Below, piece by piece: positions 16,401-24,596 of a stretch of 43,203 nt of DNA. Source of the DNA: Gammaproteobacteria bacterium (GTDB taxonomy: Bacteria; Pseudomonadota; Gammaproteobacteria; Pseudomonadales; Pseudohongiellaceae); NCBI GenBank assembly GCA_030427065.1, contig JAUHWU010000013.1, positions 1 to 43,203 of the forward strand, written 5' to 3'. The position numbers and the translations under genes are program-made. Positions within the stretch are counted from its first letter, which is position 1, and every line of letters starts with the position of its first letter. The notes beneath the pieces are model-generated. The model was not told the DNA's origin. It ran no database searches and saw only the letters and a list, made by a program, of their open reading frames with translations.

Positions 16401-16688
16401 ATCAAGAAAAAAATCAAAAGGATTTATCACCGTCATGTCGGCAATAACTTCCACATCGAACATCAGTTTGCGTGCTGGCTCAGGAAAAACCATACGCGCA
16501 AGATGATTGGAAAAAGGATCCTGCTGCCAGTTAATGAAATGATTTTCCGGCTGTACTTTCAATGAATAGGATTCAATCGGAGTTCGGCAGTGTGGTGCTG
16601 GACGCAGTCTCACTACATGTGGCATGATCGACGTCAATCGATCAAACCTGTATTCGGTATGGTGTTTAATAGCAATTTTGATTGCCAT
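13416..16688 (-). CDS. Transglutaminase-like / DUF2126 protein of the Anbu cluster
   Basis: A 1090-residue two-part protein. Residues 1-90 match the bacterial transglutaminase N-terminal domain (HHTEYRFDR). The transglutaminase core follows with catalytic triad Cys180 (RQGSCRDYAW), His229 (DLHAWAEVY) and Asp245 (LGMDATSG). From about 330 (LTMGGEPTFVSVDD) to the end it is DUF2126. The core is predicted to be a papain-like peptidase or amidase, acting in the cytoplasm since no signal peptide exists. Such proteins are encoded with ATP-grasp, alpha-E and Anbu genes, as here, and were predicted by comparative genomics to make and remove a peptide modification. It is divergent from the ATP-grasp gene with only 40 bp between starts. 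Confidence 0.9.
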   Translation of the reverse strand: MAIKIAIKHHTEYRFDRLTSIMPHVVRLRPAPHCRTPIESYSLKVQPENHFINWQQDPFSNHLARMVFPEPARKLMFDVEVIADMTVINPFDFFLDEKFDYCPFRYDRQLKKDLAPYLQITEKGPLLLDWLGKVDRRKTPTIDFLVALNSQLMSELSYLVRMDPGVQTCEDTLTLRQGSCRDYAWLLVQILRHLGMAARFVSGYLVQLKADVKALDGPSGTEQDFTDLHAWAEVYIPGAGWLGMDATSGLFAGEGHIPLACTPDPFSAAPITGATGPCEVDFRFYNKVTRIHEDPRVTKPYSSAQWSTINTLGKEVDKKLNREKVKLTMGGEPTFVSVDDMDGAEWNTDALGEKKLELSEKLLQRLKAHYAPQGFIHHGQGKWYPGEQLPRWALGIFWRTDKKPLWHDPALLATPGDDTKIPRAAAKRFLKSLCVELGLPDKYIVPGYEDKEYYLDKEGALPKNVSVADSKINDAQERARIRKVFDDGLTSQTGYALPIAAADSSKNIGWQTSTWKFRRRKMFLVPGDSPMGLRLPLDSLPWEVEREVDFDKDPFSEWEPLAYPLNSNTGEKQKPSSTLKGRQKVKQKIIHTALCVQVRNDKLYIFMPPLTRLESYLELLGCIEKIASKEKLPVVFEGYEPPKDPRLQKLMITPDPGVIEVNVHPANSWNDLIKTISGLYEQARECRLGTEKFMLDGKHTGTGGGNHVTLGAAKAEDSPFLRKPHLLSSMLRYWQNHPSLSYLFSGQFIGPTSQAPRVDEARDDNLYELEIAMQQLPKAGNDKPWMIDRILRNFLVDLTGNTHRSEFCIDKLYSPDSSTGRLGLVEFRNFEMPPHWQMSAVQMLLIRSMVSWFWKTPYHGDFIRWGSQLHDRFMLPHYVWDDLSWVIRDLNDAGYPIDLDWFLPFQEFRFPHYGRFHVAGLQMDIHGAIEPWHVLGEEMSGGGTARYVDSSVERIQVQIQGMTGNRLAICCNGRKLPMQATGQEGEFVAGIRYKAWDPYSALHPTIKVHTPLVIDVVDTSNNRSMGGCEYHVSHPGGRNYETFPVNANEAEARRVARFNSFGHTQGEIEIREEEPHPERPYTLDLRYLDI

Positions 16689-16728
16689 ATGTTTAGAATA
16701 CTCCTAGCAAAATAATCTTAAAATATTT

Positions 16729-18174
16729 ATGAAAATAGACTGGAAATCATATCACCACGGCGACTTTTATGATGAAATAATTAGTTCATCAGGTCGTCCC
16801 CAGCCTGGAGCAAGTACCTTAACAAAGTATCTTGCTTCAATGAAACCCGAAGAATTACAACAGCGGAAGGATTCCGTGGCGAATGCCATAAAAACCATGG
16901 GCATCTCGTTCACAGTGTACAGTGATGCCGGAAATATAGACAGGGAATGGCCATTCGATATCATTCCCAGAATAATTCGAGCCAAGGAATGGTCAGCTAC
17001 CAGCAAGGGGCTGGAGCAGCGCTTGCGTGCGCTTAACTGTTTTATCAACGACCTCTATAACGACAAAAAAATTCTGAAGGACAAGGTTGTCCCCGCTGAT
17101 CTGATTAACAATTCCGGTAACTACAGGAAAGAGTGCGAGGGTATAAAACCTTTGCATGGTGTATGGGCACATGTCTGTGGCACCGACCTGATCAGGGGGG
17201 CTGACGGTGAGTTCTATGTGCTGGAAGATAACCTGCGTGTCCCTTCCGGCGTGTCCTATATGCTGGAAAACCGCAATGTTACCAAGCGAGTATTTCCCGA
17301 GTTGTTTGAAAATTACGACATTCAGCCTATTACCGAATACCCCAGTCAGTTATTTGATACCCTGGCCGATATCTCACCGACTCCCAAAGACTATCCCGAG
17401 GTCGTTGTGCTAACGCCGGGTATATATAACTCCGCCTATTTCGAACACTCTTTTCTTGCGCAACGCATGGGCGCCGAGCTTGTACAGGGCAGCGACCTTG
17501 TAGTTGAAAATGACCATGTGTTCATGAAAACCATCAATGGACTGTCACCTGTTGATGTAATTTATCGTCGTATTGATGATTTGTTTATCGACCCTACCGT
17601 GTTCAATCCAGAGTCCACACTGGGTGTGAAAGGTCTTATGGGCGCATGGCTGAAAGGTAATGTGGGCCTTGCCAATGCACCGGGTGCCGGCGTCGCTGAT
17701 GACAAAATAATTTACACCTACGTTCCCCAGATCATCAAGTATTACCTCGATGAAGATCCCATATTACCGAACGTGCCAAGTTACATCTGTAGTGATAAAG
17801 CACAGATGCAGCATGTATTGCAGAACCTGGATAAACTGGTGGTCAAACCAGCCAATGAGTCCGGTGGTTACGGTATGTTAATGGGCCCTCAGGCCAGCAA
17901 AAAAGAACGCGAAGAGTTTGCTCGAAAAATCAGGGCGAATCCGCGCAATTATATGGCGCAGCCATTAATTTCACTCTCTACTGCACCAATCCTCGCTGAT
18001 AATGGGGTGGAACCGCGTCATCTGGATTTACGTCCCTTTATACTGCAGGGCTCCAAAAGTTATGTCACTGCCGGTGGCTTGACGCGAGTGGCCATGACAA
18101 AAGGCTCCTATGTGGTCAATTCATCCCAGGGTGGCGGCAGTAAGGATACCTGGGTAGTAGAAGATGCCAAATAG
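16729..18174 (+). CDS. Circularly permuted ATP-grasp protein of the Anbu cluster
   Basis: A 481-residue circularly permuted ATP-grasp type 2 protein (former DUF404/DUF407). It opens WKSYHHGDFYDE, and carries GTDLIRGADGEFYVLEDNLR, VVKPANESGGYGM and HLDLRPFILQG, the nucleotide and metal binding elements. The family is predicted to form amide bonds, joining amino acids to a protein or small molecule with ATP. An alpha-E gene follows after 100 bp and Anbu lies beyond it. The ATG has no Shine-Dalgarno in the 40-bp divergent space, so translation initiation may be inefficient or leaderless. Confidence 0.92.
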   Translation: MKIDWKSYHHGDFYDEIISSSGRPQPGASTLTKYLASMKPEELQQRKDSVANAIKTMGISFTVYSDAGNIDREWPFDIIPRIIRAKEWSATSKGLEQRLRALNCFINDLYNDKKILKDKVVPADLINNSGNYRKECEGIKPLHGVWAHVCGTDLIRGADGEFYVLEDNLRVPSGVSYMLENRNVTKRVFPELFENYDIQPITEYPSQLFDTLADISPTPKDYPEVVVLTPGIYNSAYFEHSFLAQRMGAELVQGSDLVVENDHVFMKTINGLSPVDVIYRRIDDLFIDPTVFNPESTLGVKGLMGAWLKGNVGLANAPGAGVADDKIIYTYVPQIIKYYLDEDPILPNVPSYICSDKAQMQHVLQNLDKLVVKPANESGGYGMLMGPQASKKEREEFARKIRANPRNYMAQPLISLSTAPILADNGVEPRHLDLRPFILQGSKSYVTAGGLTRVAMTKGSYVVNSSQGGGSKDTWVVEDAK

Positions 18175-18274
18175 AAATGCAAGCAGGCTGCCAAAAGCTA
18201 ATAGCCGGTAACTTGCAGGTAGAGTGAGTAAAAATTAAAAAAATTTAAAAGAAAATCAGGAATAAAAACACATA

Positions 18275-19603
18275 ATGCTTTCAAGTGTTGCAGAAAGAGT
18301 TTACTGGCTAGGCAGGTATCTTGAGCGAATTGAAAATTCAGCTCGCCTCATGGATGTCTATTCTTCCATGCTGTTTGATTTGCCTGGCACGACTGATATC
18401 GGCTGGGGTGTGTTGCTGGATATTACCGGAGAGCGGGAGAATTATGCTGCCAAAGAAGGCCGTATTGATGAGTTGCCGGTATTAAAATTCCTGATTGCTG
18501 ATCAGGGCAACCCTTCTTCCATTTTCAGTTGCATGAAACTGCTTAGGGAAAATGCCAGAACAACAAGAGAAGTAATTCCGTCTGAAGCCTGGGAGCAGAT
18601 CAATGATTTATACCTGGATACCAAAGCTTCTATTGGGTCCAGTATGGGGCGGCAATCAAGACGAAATCTTTACGATACAATTATTTCCGACTGTCAGCGC
18701 CTGGGTGGCTTGCTGTCCAGTTGTATGAGTCATAACACGGCTTATACCTTTATCCAGCTGGGAAGAGGTATTGAGCGGGCTGATATGACCACTCGTATAG
18801 TCGATGTTGGTTCTATTTCGCTGCTTCCGGCATTCAAAAAATATGGTCAGGTCGGTCACTATATGGAACCTTTTGAAAACGTAGTGTGGATGAATATCCT
18901 GCGTTGTCTGAGTGCCTACCAGGCTTACCGGCAACATATTCATAACCGGGTCAAGGGGGCTGAAGTAGTGCGCTTCCTGTTGCAGGATGAAGAATTTCCC
19001 AGAGCGGTAAACTACAGTCTTGCAGCGTTGAATCGCTATCTGGAACAATTGCCGAATCACGAAGAAGTTCAGCGTGCAGTACTCAGGGTAAAACGTATCA
19101 CCTGCGATGCAAAAGTTTATACACTGCTTGATAAAGGCCTGTTGGACTTTATCGATGAATTACAGATATCCATTGCTGACATTCACGATGAATTAAGTAA
19201 AACATGGTTTGGGCCAGCGGACGTTCCGGAAGTGACTGAGGGGGAAGCAAATCGGGAAGTCAGTAAAAAACCGGTGAATTCTAAAACAGCGGCAACCCTG
19301 ACAGCCGGTAATACAAAAACCTCTCCTAAAGCGTCGTCTACTGTGCCAGCCAAACCAAAAGCCAAACCAAAAGCCAAAGCCAAACCAAAAGCCAAAGCCA
19401 AATCTAAAGCCAAGCCAAAAGCCAAGATAAAAGCCCCGGCAAAAGCAAAACAGACGACCAGTGCCAAGGCCGGCGCTAAATCAAAAGTTAAAGCCAAAGC
19501 GAAAGCGAAAGCGAAAGTTAAAGCAAAATCCGCGGCTGAATCAAAAACCCGTGCTAAAGCGCCTGCCAGAAAGGCTGCCGCCAAGACTGGCAGAACAAAA
19601 TAA
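18275..19603 (+). CDS. Alpha-E domain protein with histone H1-like tail
   Basis: Residues 1-315 form an alpha-E (DUF403) helical domain: MLSSVAERVYWLGRYLERIENSARL at the start (residues 1-25), RNLYDTIISDCQRLGGLLSS, FIQLGRGIERADMTTRI. The family always accompanies ATP-grasp/transglutaminase genes like those next to it. From about residue 320 the protein becomes a ~120-residue tail of Lys, Ala and Pro (PAKPKAKPKAKAKPKAKAKS and similar), resembling bacterial histone H1-like or AlgP-type tails. The coding DNA is correspondingly repetitive (units of AAAGCC/AAACCA at about 19350-19510). Alpha-E proteins are normally about 310 residues, so the tail is an addition. It could bind nucleic acid or be the lysine-rich acceptor of the cluster's amide ligase; both are inference. 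Confidence 0.9.
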   Translation: MLSSVAERVYWLGRYLERIENSARLMDVYSSMLFDLPGTTDIGWGVLLDITGERENYAAKEGRIDELPVLKFLIADQGNPSSIFSCMKLLRENARTTREVIPSEAWEQINDLYLDTKASIGSSMGRQSRRNLYDTIISDCQRLGGLLSSCMSHNTAYTFIQLGRGIERADMTTRIVDVGSISLLPAFKKYGQVGHYMEPFENVVWMNILRCLSAYQAYRQHIHNRVKGAEVVRFLLQDEEFPRAVNYSLAALNRYLEQLPNHEEVQRAVLRVKRITCDAKVYTLLDKGLLDFIDELQISIADIHDELSKTWFGPADVPEVTEGEANREVSKKPVNSKTAATLTAGNTKTSPKASSTVPAKPKAKPKAKAKPKAKAKSKAKPKAKIKAPAKAKQTTSAKAGAKSKVKAKAKAKAKVKAKSAAESKTRAKAPARKAAAKTGRTK

Positions 19604-19619
19604 GGTTTTTATTTAAAGC

Positions 19620-19638
19620 GAATTCCGGTTTGGAATTC
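19620..19638. other. Inverted repeat between alpha-E and Anbu genes
   Basis: GAATTCC (19620-19626) and GGAATTC (19632-19638) form a 7-bp stem with a 5-nt loop in the 126-bp space between convergent genes. On the minus strand it is followed by an AT-rich but T-poor stretch. It may be a weak terminator for the Anbu transcript. Confidence 0.35.
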
Positions 19639-19729
19639 CCGGAAGTGTCTAGAAGAAAAGAGTATGTTTGGTAAGCCTGCACCTACGCAATTTGCAAGCC
19701 TGACTTAGAAAGTCCGGTTGAAAGTCAGG

Positions 19730-20488
19730 TTAGTAAATGCCGCTATTGCTGTCAGCAATCTTGTTCCAGTTGTTGGCCCATGCCAGAGGTGGCAATTGAT
19801 GGAAGGCTTCCTTGAGTCGGCTATCCCAGCTTTTCTTTAACTCTCTTAAATACTCATCATCTTCTTCAAAGCGATGGTAATTTTTCAGGTTAAAACTGTC
19901 TGTCTGATAGACAATCATTTCAATGGGCGGACCCACGGTTAAATTACTGTTCATGGTGGAATCCATGGATACCAGTGCACATAAGGCTGCGGTTTCCAGG
20001 GTTGTATCCAGTCTTATAATGCGGTCCAGAATAGGTTTGCCATATTTGCTTTCACCGATCTGCAAATAGGGCGTGTCCTTGGAACTGGTGATATGATTAC
20101 CTTCCGGATAAATCATTACCACACGATGACGAGATCCTCCGATCTGCCCCCCCAGAATAAAACTGGCTTCGAAGCTTGGACTGGTAGTTCCATGTTTTTC
20201 CTGCTGGGCTCTGCTGACCTCACCGATATAATCAGCTGCCTCACCAATAGTGGCAACCGTGGAGAGATTTATTTGTGAAGCTTGGCGAATATCCTTTTTC
20301 ATCTGGGCAAGGGTGGCCTGGGTGGTGGCAAGATTGCCCGCAGCAAGCACAACAAACTGACGATCTTCACCCAACTCGAAGGTAAACATTTTGCTGTAGG
20401 TACTTACCTGGTCGACACCCGCATTGGTTCGGGAATCAGAACAGAAAATAATTCCAGCATTAACAGATATTGCACAACAATATGTCAT
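19730..20488 (-). CDS. Anbu, ancestral proteasome-type protease
   Basis: A 252-residue proteasome beta-subunit relative (Anbu/HslV clan, Ntn hydrolase). After removal of Met1 the chain begins with Thr (TYCCAISVNAG), the expected catalytic nucleophile. SDSRTNAGVDQVSTYSKMF and FVVLAAGNLATTQATL match the family. It would form a cytoplasmic ring protease without its own ATPase. Genes for transglutaminase/DUF2126, ATP-grasp and alpha-E lie immediately to the left, the classic Anbu neighbourhood. The C-terminus (WDSRLKEAFHQLPPLAW) is typical. Confidence 0.92.
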   Translation of the reverse strand: MTYCCAISVNAGIIFCSDSRTNAGVDQVSTYSKMFTFELGEDRQFVVLAAGNLATTQATLAQMKKDIRQASQINLSTVATIGEAADYIGEVSRAQQEKHGTTSPSFEASFILGGQIGGSRHRVVMIYPEGNHITSSKDTPYLQIGESKYGKPILDRIIRLDTTLETAALCALVSMDSTMNSNLTVGPPIEMIVYQTDSFNLKNYHRFEEDDEYLRELKKSWDSRLKEAFHQLPPLAWANNWNKIADSNSGIY

Positions 20489-20608
20489 AACGGACTGATT
20501 TTTAAGTGTATTATTGATTTTGCAGGACGGACTTTAATGGCACATGTTTCGCTGCAGGAGGGTGTATATTACCCCAATAGCGGAAATTAACCAGAATTAA
20601 TTTCATCT

Positions 20609-21193
20609 TCATCTGCGCCGGTTTGCAAAGCGTCTTTGCAGAAATAGCAAGCGTTCTTTTTGATGTTTGGGCAGGGGTTTTTCTTCAATAATTTCCTTGT
20701 CGGTCAGGCCTATAAATTCGTGGGGAAAAACCAGCCAATGGGTCGTTTCATGAAGATAGAAATCCGGCTCAAAACCGGTTTCATTGTTTACCGGCTTATA
20801 AAAGGGAGTGGCAATTCTGTATTCCGGGGGGCTGCCATCATAGAGACGGTTGAGTTCGTTGATAATGGTTTCCATGCTGAGCCCGGTATCAAAGACATCA
20901 TCCACCAGCAATAATTTCTGACTCACTTCAAGATTACGCTTCAGGTAGTCAAGGCCTTCCACGTCAACCGTACCATGCTCTCCAATTCCGCTGTAGGAGA
21001 TACTACGGATAGCGATATGGTCACTATTAAAGCCGAGATAAGAGAGCACTTCCTGTATAGCTATCGCTACCGGTGACCCACCGCGCCAGACTCCCACAAT
21101 AAGATCCGGTTGGAAACCGCTATCGATGATTCTGAACGCCAGCTCAATAGAATTCGCGAGCAGTTGATCTGCACTGATATATTGCTTGTCCAA
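20609..21193 (-). CDS. Phosphoribosyltransferase family protein
   Basis: A 194-residue PRTase. The PRPP-binding motif LLLVDDVFDTGLSM is at about 94-107 and the N-terminal GVWRGGSPVA loop is present, as in hypoxanthine/xanthine-guanine enzymes. FPHEF near 155 fits the purine-binding region. Start is TTG at 21193, supported by AGGAT a few bases upstream and by alignment of YISADQLLANS with the family start. The substrate cannot be assigned from sequence; purine salvage is the best guess. It lies 120 bp from Anbu on the same strand. Confidence 0.82.
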   Translation of the reverse strand: MDKQYISADQLLANSIELAFRIIDSGFQPDLIVGVWRGGSPVAIAIQEVLSYLGFNSDHIAIRSISYSGIGEHGTVDVEGLDYLKRNLEVSQKLLLVDDVFDTGLSMETIINELNRLYDGSPPEYRIATPFYKPVNNETGFEPDFYLHETTHWLVFPHEFIGLTDKEIIEEKPLPKHQKERLLFLQRRFANRRR

Positions 21194-21316
21194 AACGATC
21201 CTTATGTAATTCGGTTTCTGTATTATTGCGCTAAAACATTTAAAAAGATAATCCGAAGGGAAAACCTCCGAAATTTAAACGTACTTGTTATATACAACAA
21301 TCAGTCCAGAGGTTTA

Positions 21317-21406
21317 ATGAGTGGAAGAGATTACAAGGATGTAAGGGGTCATAAGAGTTATGGCATTAACGCTATGTTTAAGGGGGGATCACCTGATCCG
21401 CAATAA
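21317..21406 (+). CDS. Possible 29-residue small protein
   Basis: ATG 21317 is preceded by AGAGG at 5 bp and opens a 29-codon frame (MSGRDYKDVRGHKSYGINAM, then nine more residues). It lies in the 260-bp space between the divergent phosphoribosyltransferase start and the bamD end. Composition is polar and basic. No family is recognised; it could be chance. Confidence 0.25.
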   Translation: MSGRDYKDVRGHKSYGINAMFKGGSPDPQ

Positions 21407-21453
21407 ACGCAGGGTTAATTATTGCCTGGATCAGCAGGAGACTGGAACGTCGC

Positions 21454-22449
21454 CTACTGCTCTTCGGTTGCTGGCGGCTGGGTTTGAGTGCCGGGATCGC
21501 CCAGCAGGCCAAGACTAATGACATTTAAAAATGACCTCTGCTGCTCCGCTTCAGGCACAGTAAAGCCTTCCTGACCTTCAACTCTGATGGGTCTGCGTGA
21601 TGGAGCCAGCGGCGCATCTTTCTTGTTTGACCCCAGTACACCAAATGTAAGTGAATACAGCATATCCGGGTCGGTAATCTGGGATGAAACGATGAAATTA
21701 CCTTCCGGGGTCAGCTGTGGGCTGTCAGGATAATTGAGTTTGAGGATTTCAAGTGAGGCATCGGCAAGATCATTCAGACCAAGACGCAGATACATTTCGA
21801 TCATGATTTCCAGGGCCCTGGGAACGGCAGGGGCGCCCTGGAAATTTTCAACTACATAGCGGGCACGATTCAATGACGACAGGTATGCCTGTCGCTTGAT
21901 ATAAAACTCCGCCACATGCACTTCATAATCTGCCAACAGGTTTTTCAGGTAGATCATTCTGGCCCTGGCATCACCGGCATACTGGCTATTCGGATAGATA
22001 TTCAGCAACTGGGCAAAATCTGCAAACGATTCCCTGGCCTTGCCTGGATCCCTTTTACTGGGGTCAGTGGGAAGATAACGTCCCAGGATGCGGGAATCCT
22101 CACTATAATAGGCCATTCCCTTCATGTAGTAAGCGTAGTCAAGACTGTCACTGTCAGGATATAAGCGAATAAAGCGATCTGCAGCAGCGCGGGCCGCTTC
22201 CGGCTCGCTATTGCGGTAGTAAGCGTAGATTAATTCAAGCTGGGACTGTTCGGCATATTGACCGAACGGGAACTGGGCTTCAAGCTGTTGAAAAATCGTA
22301 ATGGCCCTGGGCCAGTTGCTTATGTTGATTGATCTGACGCCTTCGGTGTAAAGAAAGTCTTCACCGGAATTGCCAAAGTTCTCTTCGGAAGAACATCCGC
22401 TGAGCAGGGCGATGGTAAAAATTAAAAACGCGGGAAAATGCTTTTTCAC
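21454..22449 (-). CDS. bamD: Outer membrane assembly lipoprotein BamD
   Basis: Essential lipoprotein of the BAM complex, which inserts beta-barrel proteins into the outer membrane. A lipoprotein signal MKKHFPAFLIFTIALLSGC puts the lipidated Cys at 19. TPR-like repeats follow: FLYTEGVRSINISNWPRAI, FPFGQYAEQSQLELIYAYY, and YPDSDSLDYAYYMKG. The 331-residue protein is about 85 longer than E. coli BamD (245), the extra length being a C-terminal extension with PESPQ/TPEGNF and QQRSFLNVISLG segments. It is divergent from rluD, as in E. coli, which confirms the assignment. Confidence 0.93.
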   Translation of the reverse strand: MKKHFPAFLIFTIALLSGCSSEENFGNSGEDFLYTEGVRSINISNWPRAITIFQQLEAQFPFGQYAEQSQLELIYAYYRNSEPEAARAAADRFIRLYPDSDSLDYAYYMKGMAYYSEDSRILGRYLPTDPSKRDPGKARESFADFAQLLNIYPNSQYAGDARARMIYLKNLLADYEVHVAEFYIKRQAYLSSLNRARYVVENFQGAPAVPRALEIMIEMYLRLGLNDLADASLEILKLNYPDSPQLTPEGNFIVSSQITDPDMLYSLTFGVLGSNKKDAPLAPSRRPIRVEGQEGFTVPEAEQQRSFLNVISLGLLGDPGTQTQPPATEEQ

Positions 22450-22543
22450 AACAGTTATAGAGAAATTCTTATCCAGGTTTAATGGTTTGCTTAAGTAGCA
22501 CTGACTAATTCAGGCACGCAGTGTACTATTAATAAAGGTGATT

Positions 22544-22642
22544 ATGAAATGGAAAGCACCATCAGGCAGATTCAAGCTGGTATCCCCTTCAACTATGACC
22601 TTTAATTTATCGTCAACGATGACGATTTACCTCCAACTATGA
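22544..22642 (+). CDS. Possible 32-residue small protein upstream of rluD
   Basis: ATG 22544 has AAAGGTG 5 bp upstream and opens a 32-codon frame (MKWKAPSGRFKLVSPSTMTF...) ending 15 bp before rluD. No family is known. It lies inside the bamD-rluD divergent region, so it may instead be untranslated leader of rluD. Confidence 0.22.
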   Translation: MKWKAPSGRFKLVSPSTMTFNLSSTMTIYLQL

Positions 22643-22657
22643 TTATAAGACATTGAG

Positions 22658-23662
22658 ATGACAGAAAAGTTTTTAGAATCGTTAAAGCCGGAATCTGACA
22701 GCAATAGTGGTGAAACAGCAATCCTTGATGCTGATGTACCCCTTGATGTTGCCGGTCAAAGACTGGATCAGGTTGCTCCCCAGCTATTTCCGGACTTTTC
22801 CCGTTCCCGCCTGCAGAGCTGGATCAAGCTGGGAAATCTTAAGGTAAATGGCGCGCCTGCCCGCGGTAAAGACAAGCTGAATGGCGGAGAAACCCTAACT
22901 TTGGCGGCTGTACTGGAACAGCAGAATCACTGGCAGCCAGAAGCCATTCCCTTTGCAATTGTCTATGAAGACGACGCACTGATTGTCATTAACAAACGCG
23001 CCGGCCTGGTTGTGCATCCGGCCGCCGGCAACCGCAGTGGTACCCTGCTCAATGGCCTGCTGCATCATTGTCCTTATCTTGGCCAGATTCCACGCGCCGG
23101 GATTGTGCATCGCCTGGACAAGGATACCAGTGGCCTGATGGTGGTAGCGAAAACTCTGGAGAGTCATCTTGCGCTGGTGCAACAATTACGGGACAAGCAA
23201 GTGAACCGGATTTATCAGGCGGTTGTGTGCGGCCTGGTGACGGCAGGAGGCAAGATAGATGAGCCTCTTGGCCGACATCCCGTGCACCGAACCAAGCGTG
23301 CCATTAGTCATGGGGCGGACGCACGAGAGGCCGTTTCCCACTACCGGATTCTGCAAAAATTTCGCAGCCACACCCTGGTGCAGGTTACCCTTGAAACAGG
23401 GCGTACCCACCAGATCCGCGTGCATATGACTCATCTTGGCTTTCCGTTGGTTGGCGACCCTGTGTATGGCGGCCGGCCACGAATTCCGAAAGGGTCTTCA
23501 CCGGCACTCATCTCCTGTCTGGAAAAATTCAAACGCCAGGCGCTCCATGCCTGGCAACTGGGTCTCACTCATCCACAGACCGGAGAAGCCATGACATGGC
23601 AGGCGGATATTCCCGAGGATATGCAGGCGCTTATTGAATTGCTGGAAACTGACAATGTCTGA
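22658..23662 (+). CDS. rluD: 23S rRNA pseudouridine synthase D
   Basis: Makes pseudouridines 1911, 1915 and 1917 of 23S rRNA. The 334-residue protein has an N-terminal S4 RNA-binding domain (QRLDQVAPQLFPDFSRSRLQ, about 34-53) and the RluA-family catalytic motif GIVHRLDKDTSGL with catalytic Asp154. ETGRTHQIRVHM is also typical. Its stop overlaps the start of pgeF by 8 bp, so the two are translationally coupled, and clpB follows, as in E. coli. Confidence 0.95.
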   Translation: MTEKFLESLKPESDSNSGETAILDADVPLDVAGQRLDQVAPQLFPDFSRSRLQSWIKLGNLKVNGAPARGKDKLNGGETLTLAAVLEQQNHWQPEAIPFAIVYEDDALIVINKRAGLVVHPAAGNRSGTLLNGLLHHCPYLGQIPRAGIVHRLDKDTSGLMVVAKTLESHLALVQQLRDKQVNRIYQAVVCGLVTAGGKIDEPLGRHPVHRTKRAISHGADAREAVSHYRILQKFRSHTLVQVTLETGRTHQIRVHMTHLGFPLVGDPVYGGRPRIPKGSSPALISCLEKFKRQALHAWQLGLTHPQTGEAMTWQADIPEDMQALIELLETDNV

Positions 23663-24413
23663 TCTCTTGATTGTTCCGCGCTGGCCCAAACCCTGGAATG
23701 TGAACGCCTTGATCACAACGCGCCAGGGTGGCGTCAGCGCCACTCCCTATGATTCGCTGAATCTTGCCTTGCATGTTGGTGATGACGAGCAATCTGTTTT
23801 ACAGAATCGAAAGCTGATGGCTGATGCCATCGGAGAGGATCTAGATTTTCAATGGCTGTCCCAGGTGCATGGTAATTCAGTGCTGACACTTGATCAGGGG
23901 CTGGTTGATGAAACTACTGAAGCGGATGCTATCTATACCCGGGAAAATAATATTGCCTGCGGGGTACTGACGGCCGATTGCCTGTCAGTCTTCTTCTGTG
24001 ATGAAGCCGGGGAAGAAATAGCGGTAGCCCATGCCGGTTGGCGTGGGTTGGTTTCAGGTGTACTGGAAAAAACTCTGGACAAATTCCAGGCTGAGCCCGG
24101 GACACTGCTGGCGTATCTCGCGCCGGTGATAGGCCCATGCCATTTTGAAGTTGGCGTGGAAGTCAGGGAAGCTTTTCTGGATATGGATAATGATGAGATC
24201 TGTGATCAGGATTCCATATTGTTTCTGGAAAGTGAGAAACCTGACAAATGGATGGCGGATCTTTATGCCATTGCCAAAATTATACTGGGGTCTCGTGGTG
24301 TAAAGCATATTTATGGCGATCCAATTTGTACCTATTGTGAATTTGACCAATATTATTCCTACCGACGTGATGGTGACACCGGGCGTTTTGCCAGTCTTAT
24401 CTGGAAAGAATAG
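23655..24413 (+). CDS. pgeF: Peptidoglycan editing factor / purine nucleoside phosphorylase YfiH
   Basis: A 252-residue laccase-domain (multicopper polyphenol oxidase-like) protein. ATG 23655 overlaps the rluD stop; translation from an upstream in-frame TTG at 23634 is unlikely. Motifs: GVLTADCLSVFF, AHAGWRGL and IGPCHFEVG carry the conserved metal-site Cys and His residues, and CTYCEFDQYYSYRRDGDTGR closes the protein. YfiH in E. coli edits peptidoglycan precursors with wrong second residues, and the family has adenosine phosphorylase/deaminase activity. Gene order rluD-pgeF-clpB is conserved. Confidence 0.92.
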   Translation: MSDLLIVPRWPKPWNVNALITTRQGGVSATPYDSLNLALHVGDDEQSVLQNRKLMADAIGEDLDFQWLSQVHGNSVLTLDQGLVDETTEADAIYTRENNIACGVLTADCLSVFFCDEAGEEIAVAHAGWRGLVSGVLEKTLDKFQAEPGTLLAYLAPVIGPCHFEVGVEVREAFLDMDNDEICDQDSILFLESEKPDKWMADLYAIAKIILGSRGVKHIYGDPICTYCEFDQYYSYRRDGDTGRFASLIWKE

Positions 24414-24503
24414 CGGGCAGCATAAACAGTTGTATTCGCCAAAATAGTCCCCATTGCCTATTTGATTTTGATCAATTTATCTTTGCTCAGGTCAACTCTT
24501 TGA

Positions 24504-24531
24504 CTTGAATCATTACGCAATACCCCCACAT
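24504..24531 (+). promoter_or_regulatory. Sigma-32 heat-shock promoter of clpB
   Basis: CTTGAAT (24504-24510), 13 bp, CCCCACAT (24524-24531) closely fits the heat-shock consensus CTTGAA - 13-14 bp - CCCCATNT. It lies 65 bp before the clpB start, so clpB is expected to be induced by misfolded proteins independently of the rluD-pgeF transcript. Confidence 0.85.
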
Positions 24532-24596
24532 TGATAGCATGATAGTCAATACCGCCGCTAAACAGGGGGTAAATAAATGATTGGAGTTTTATTTTC

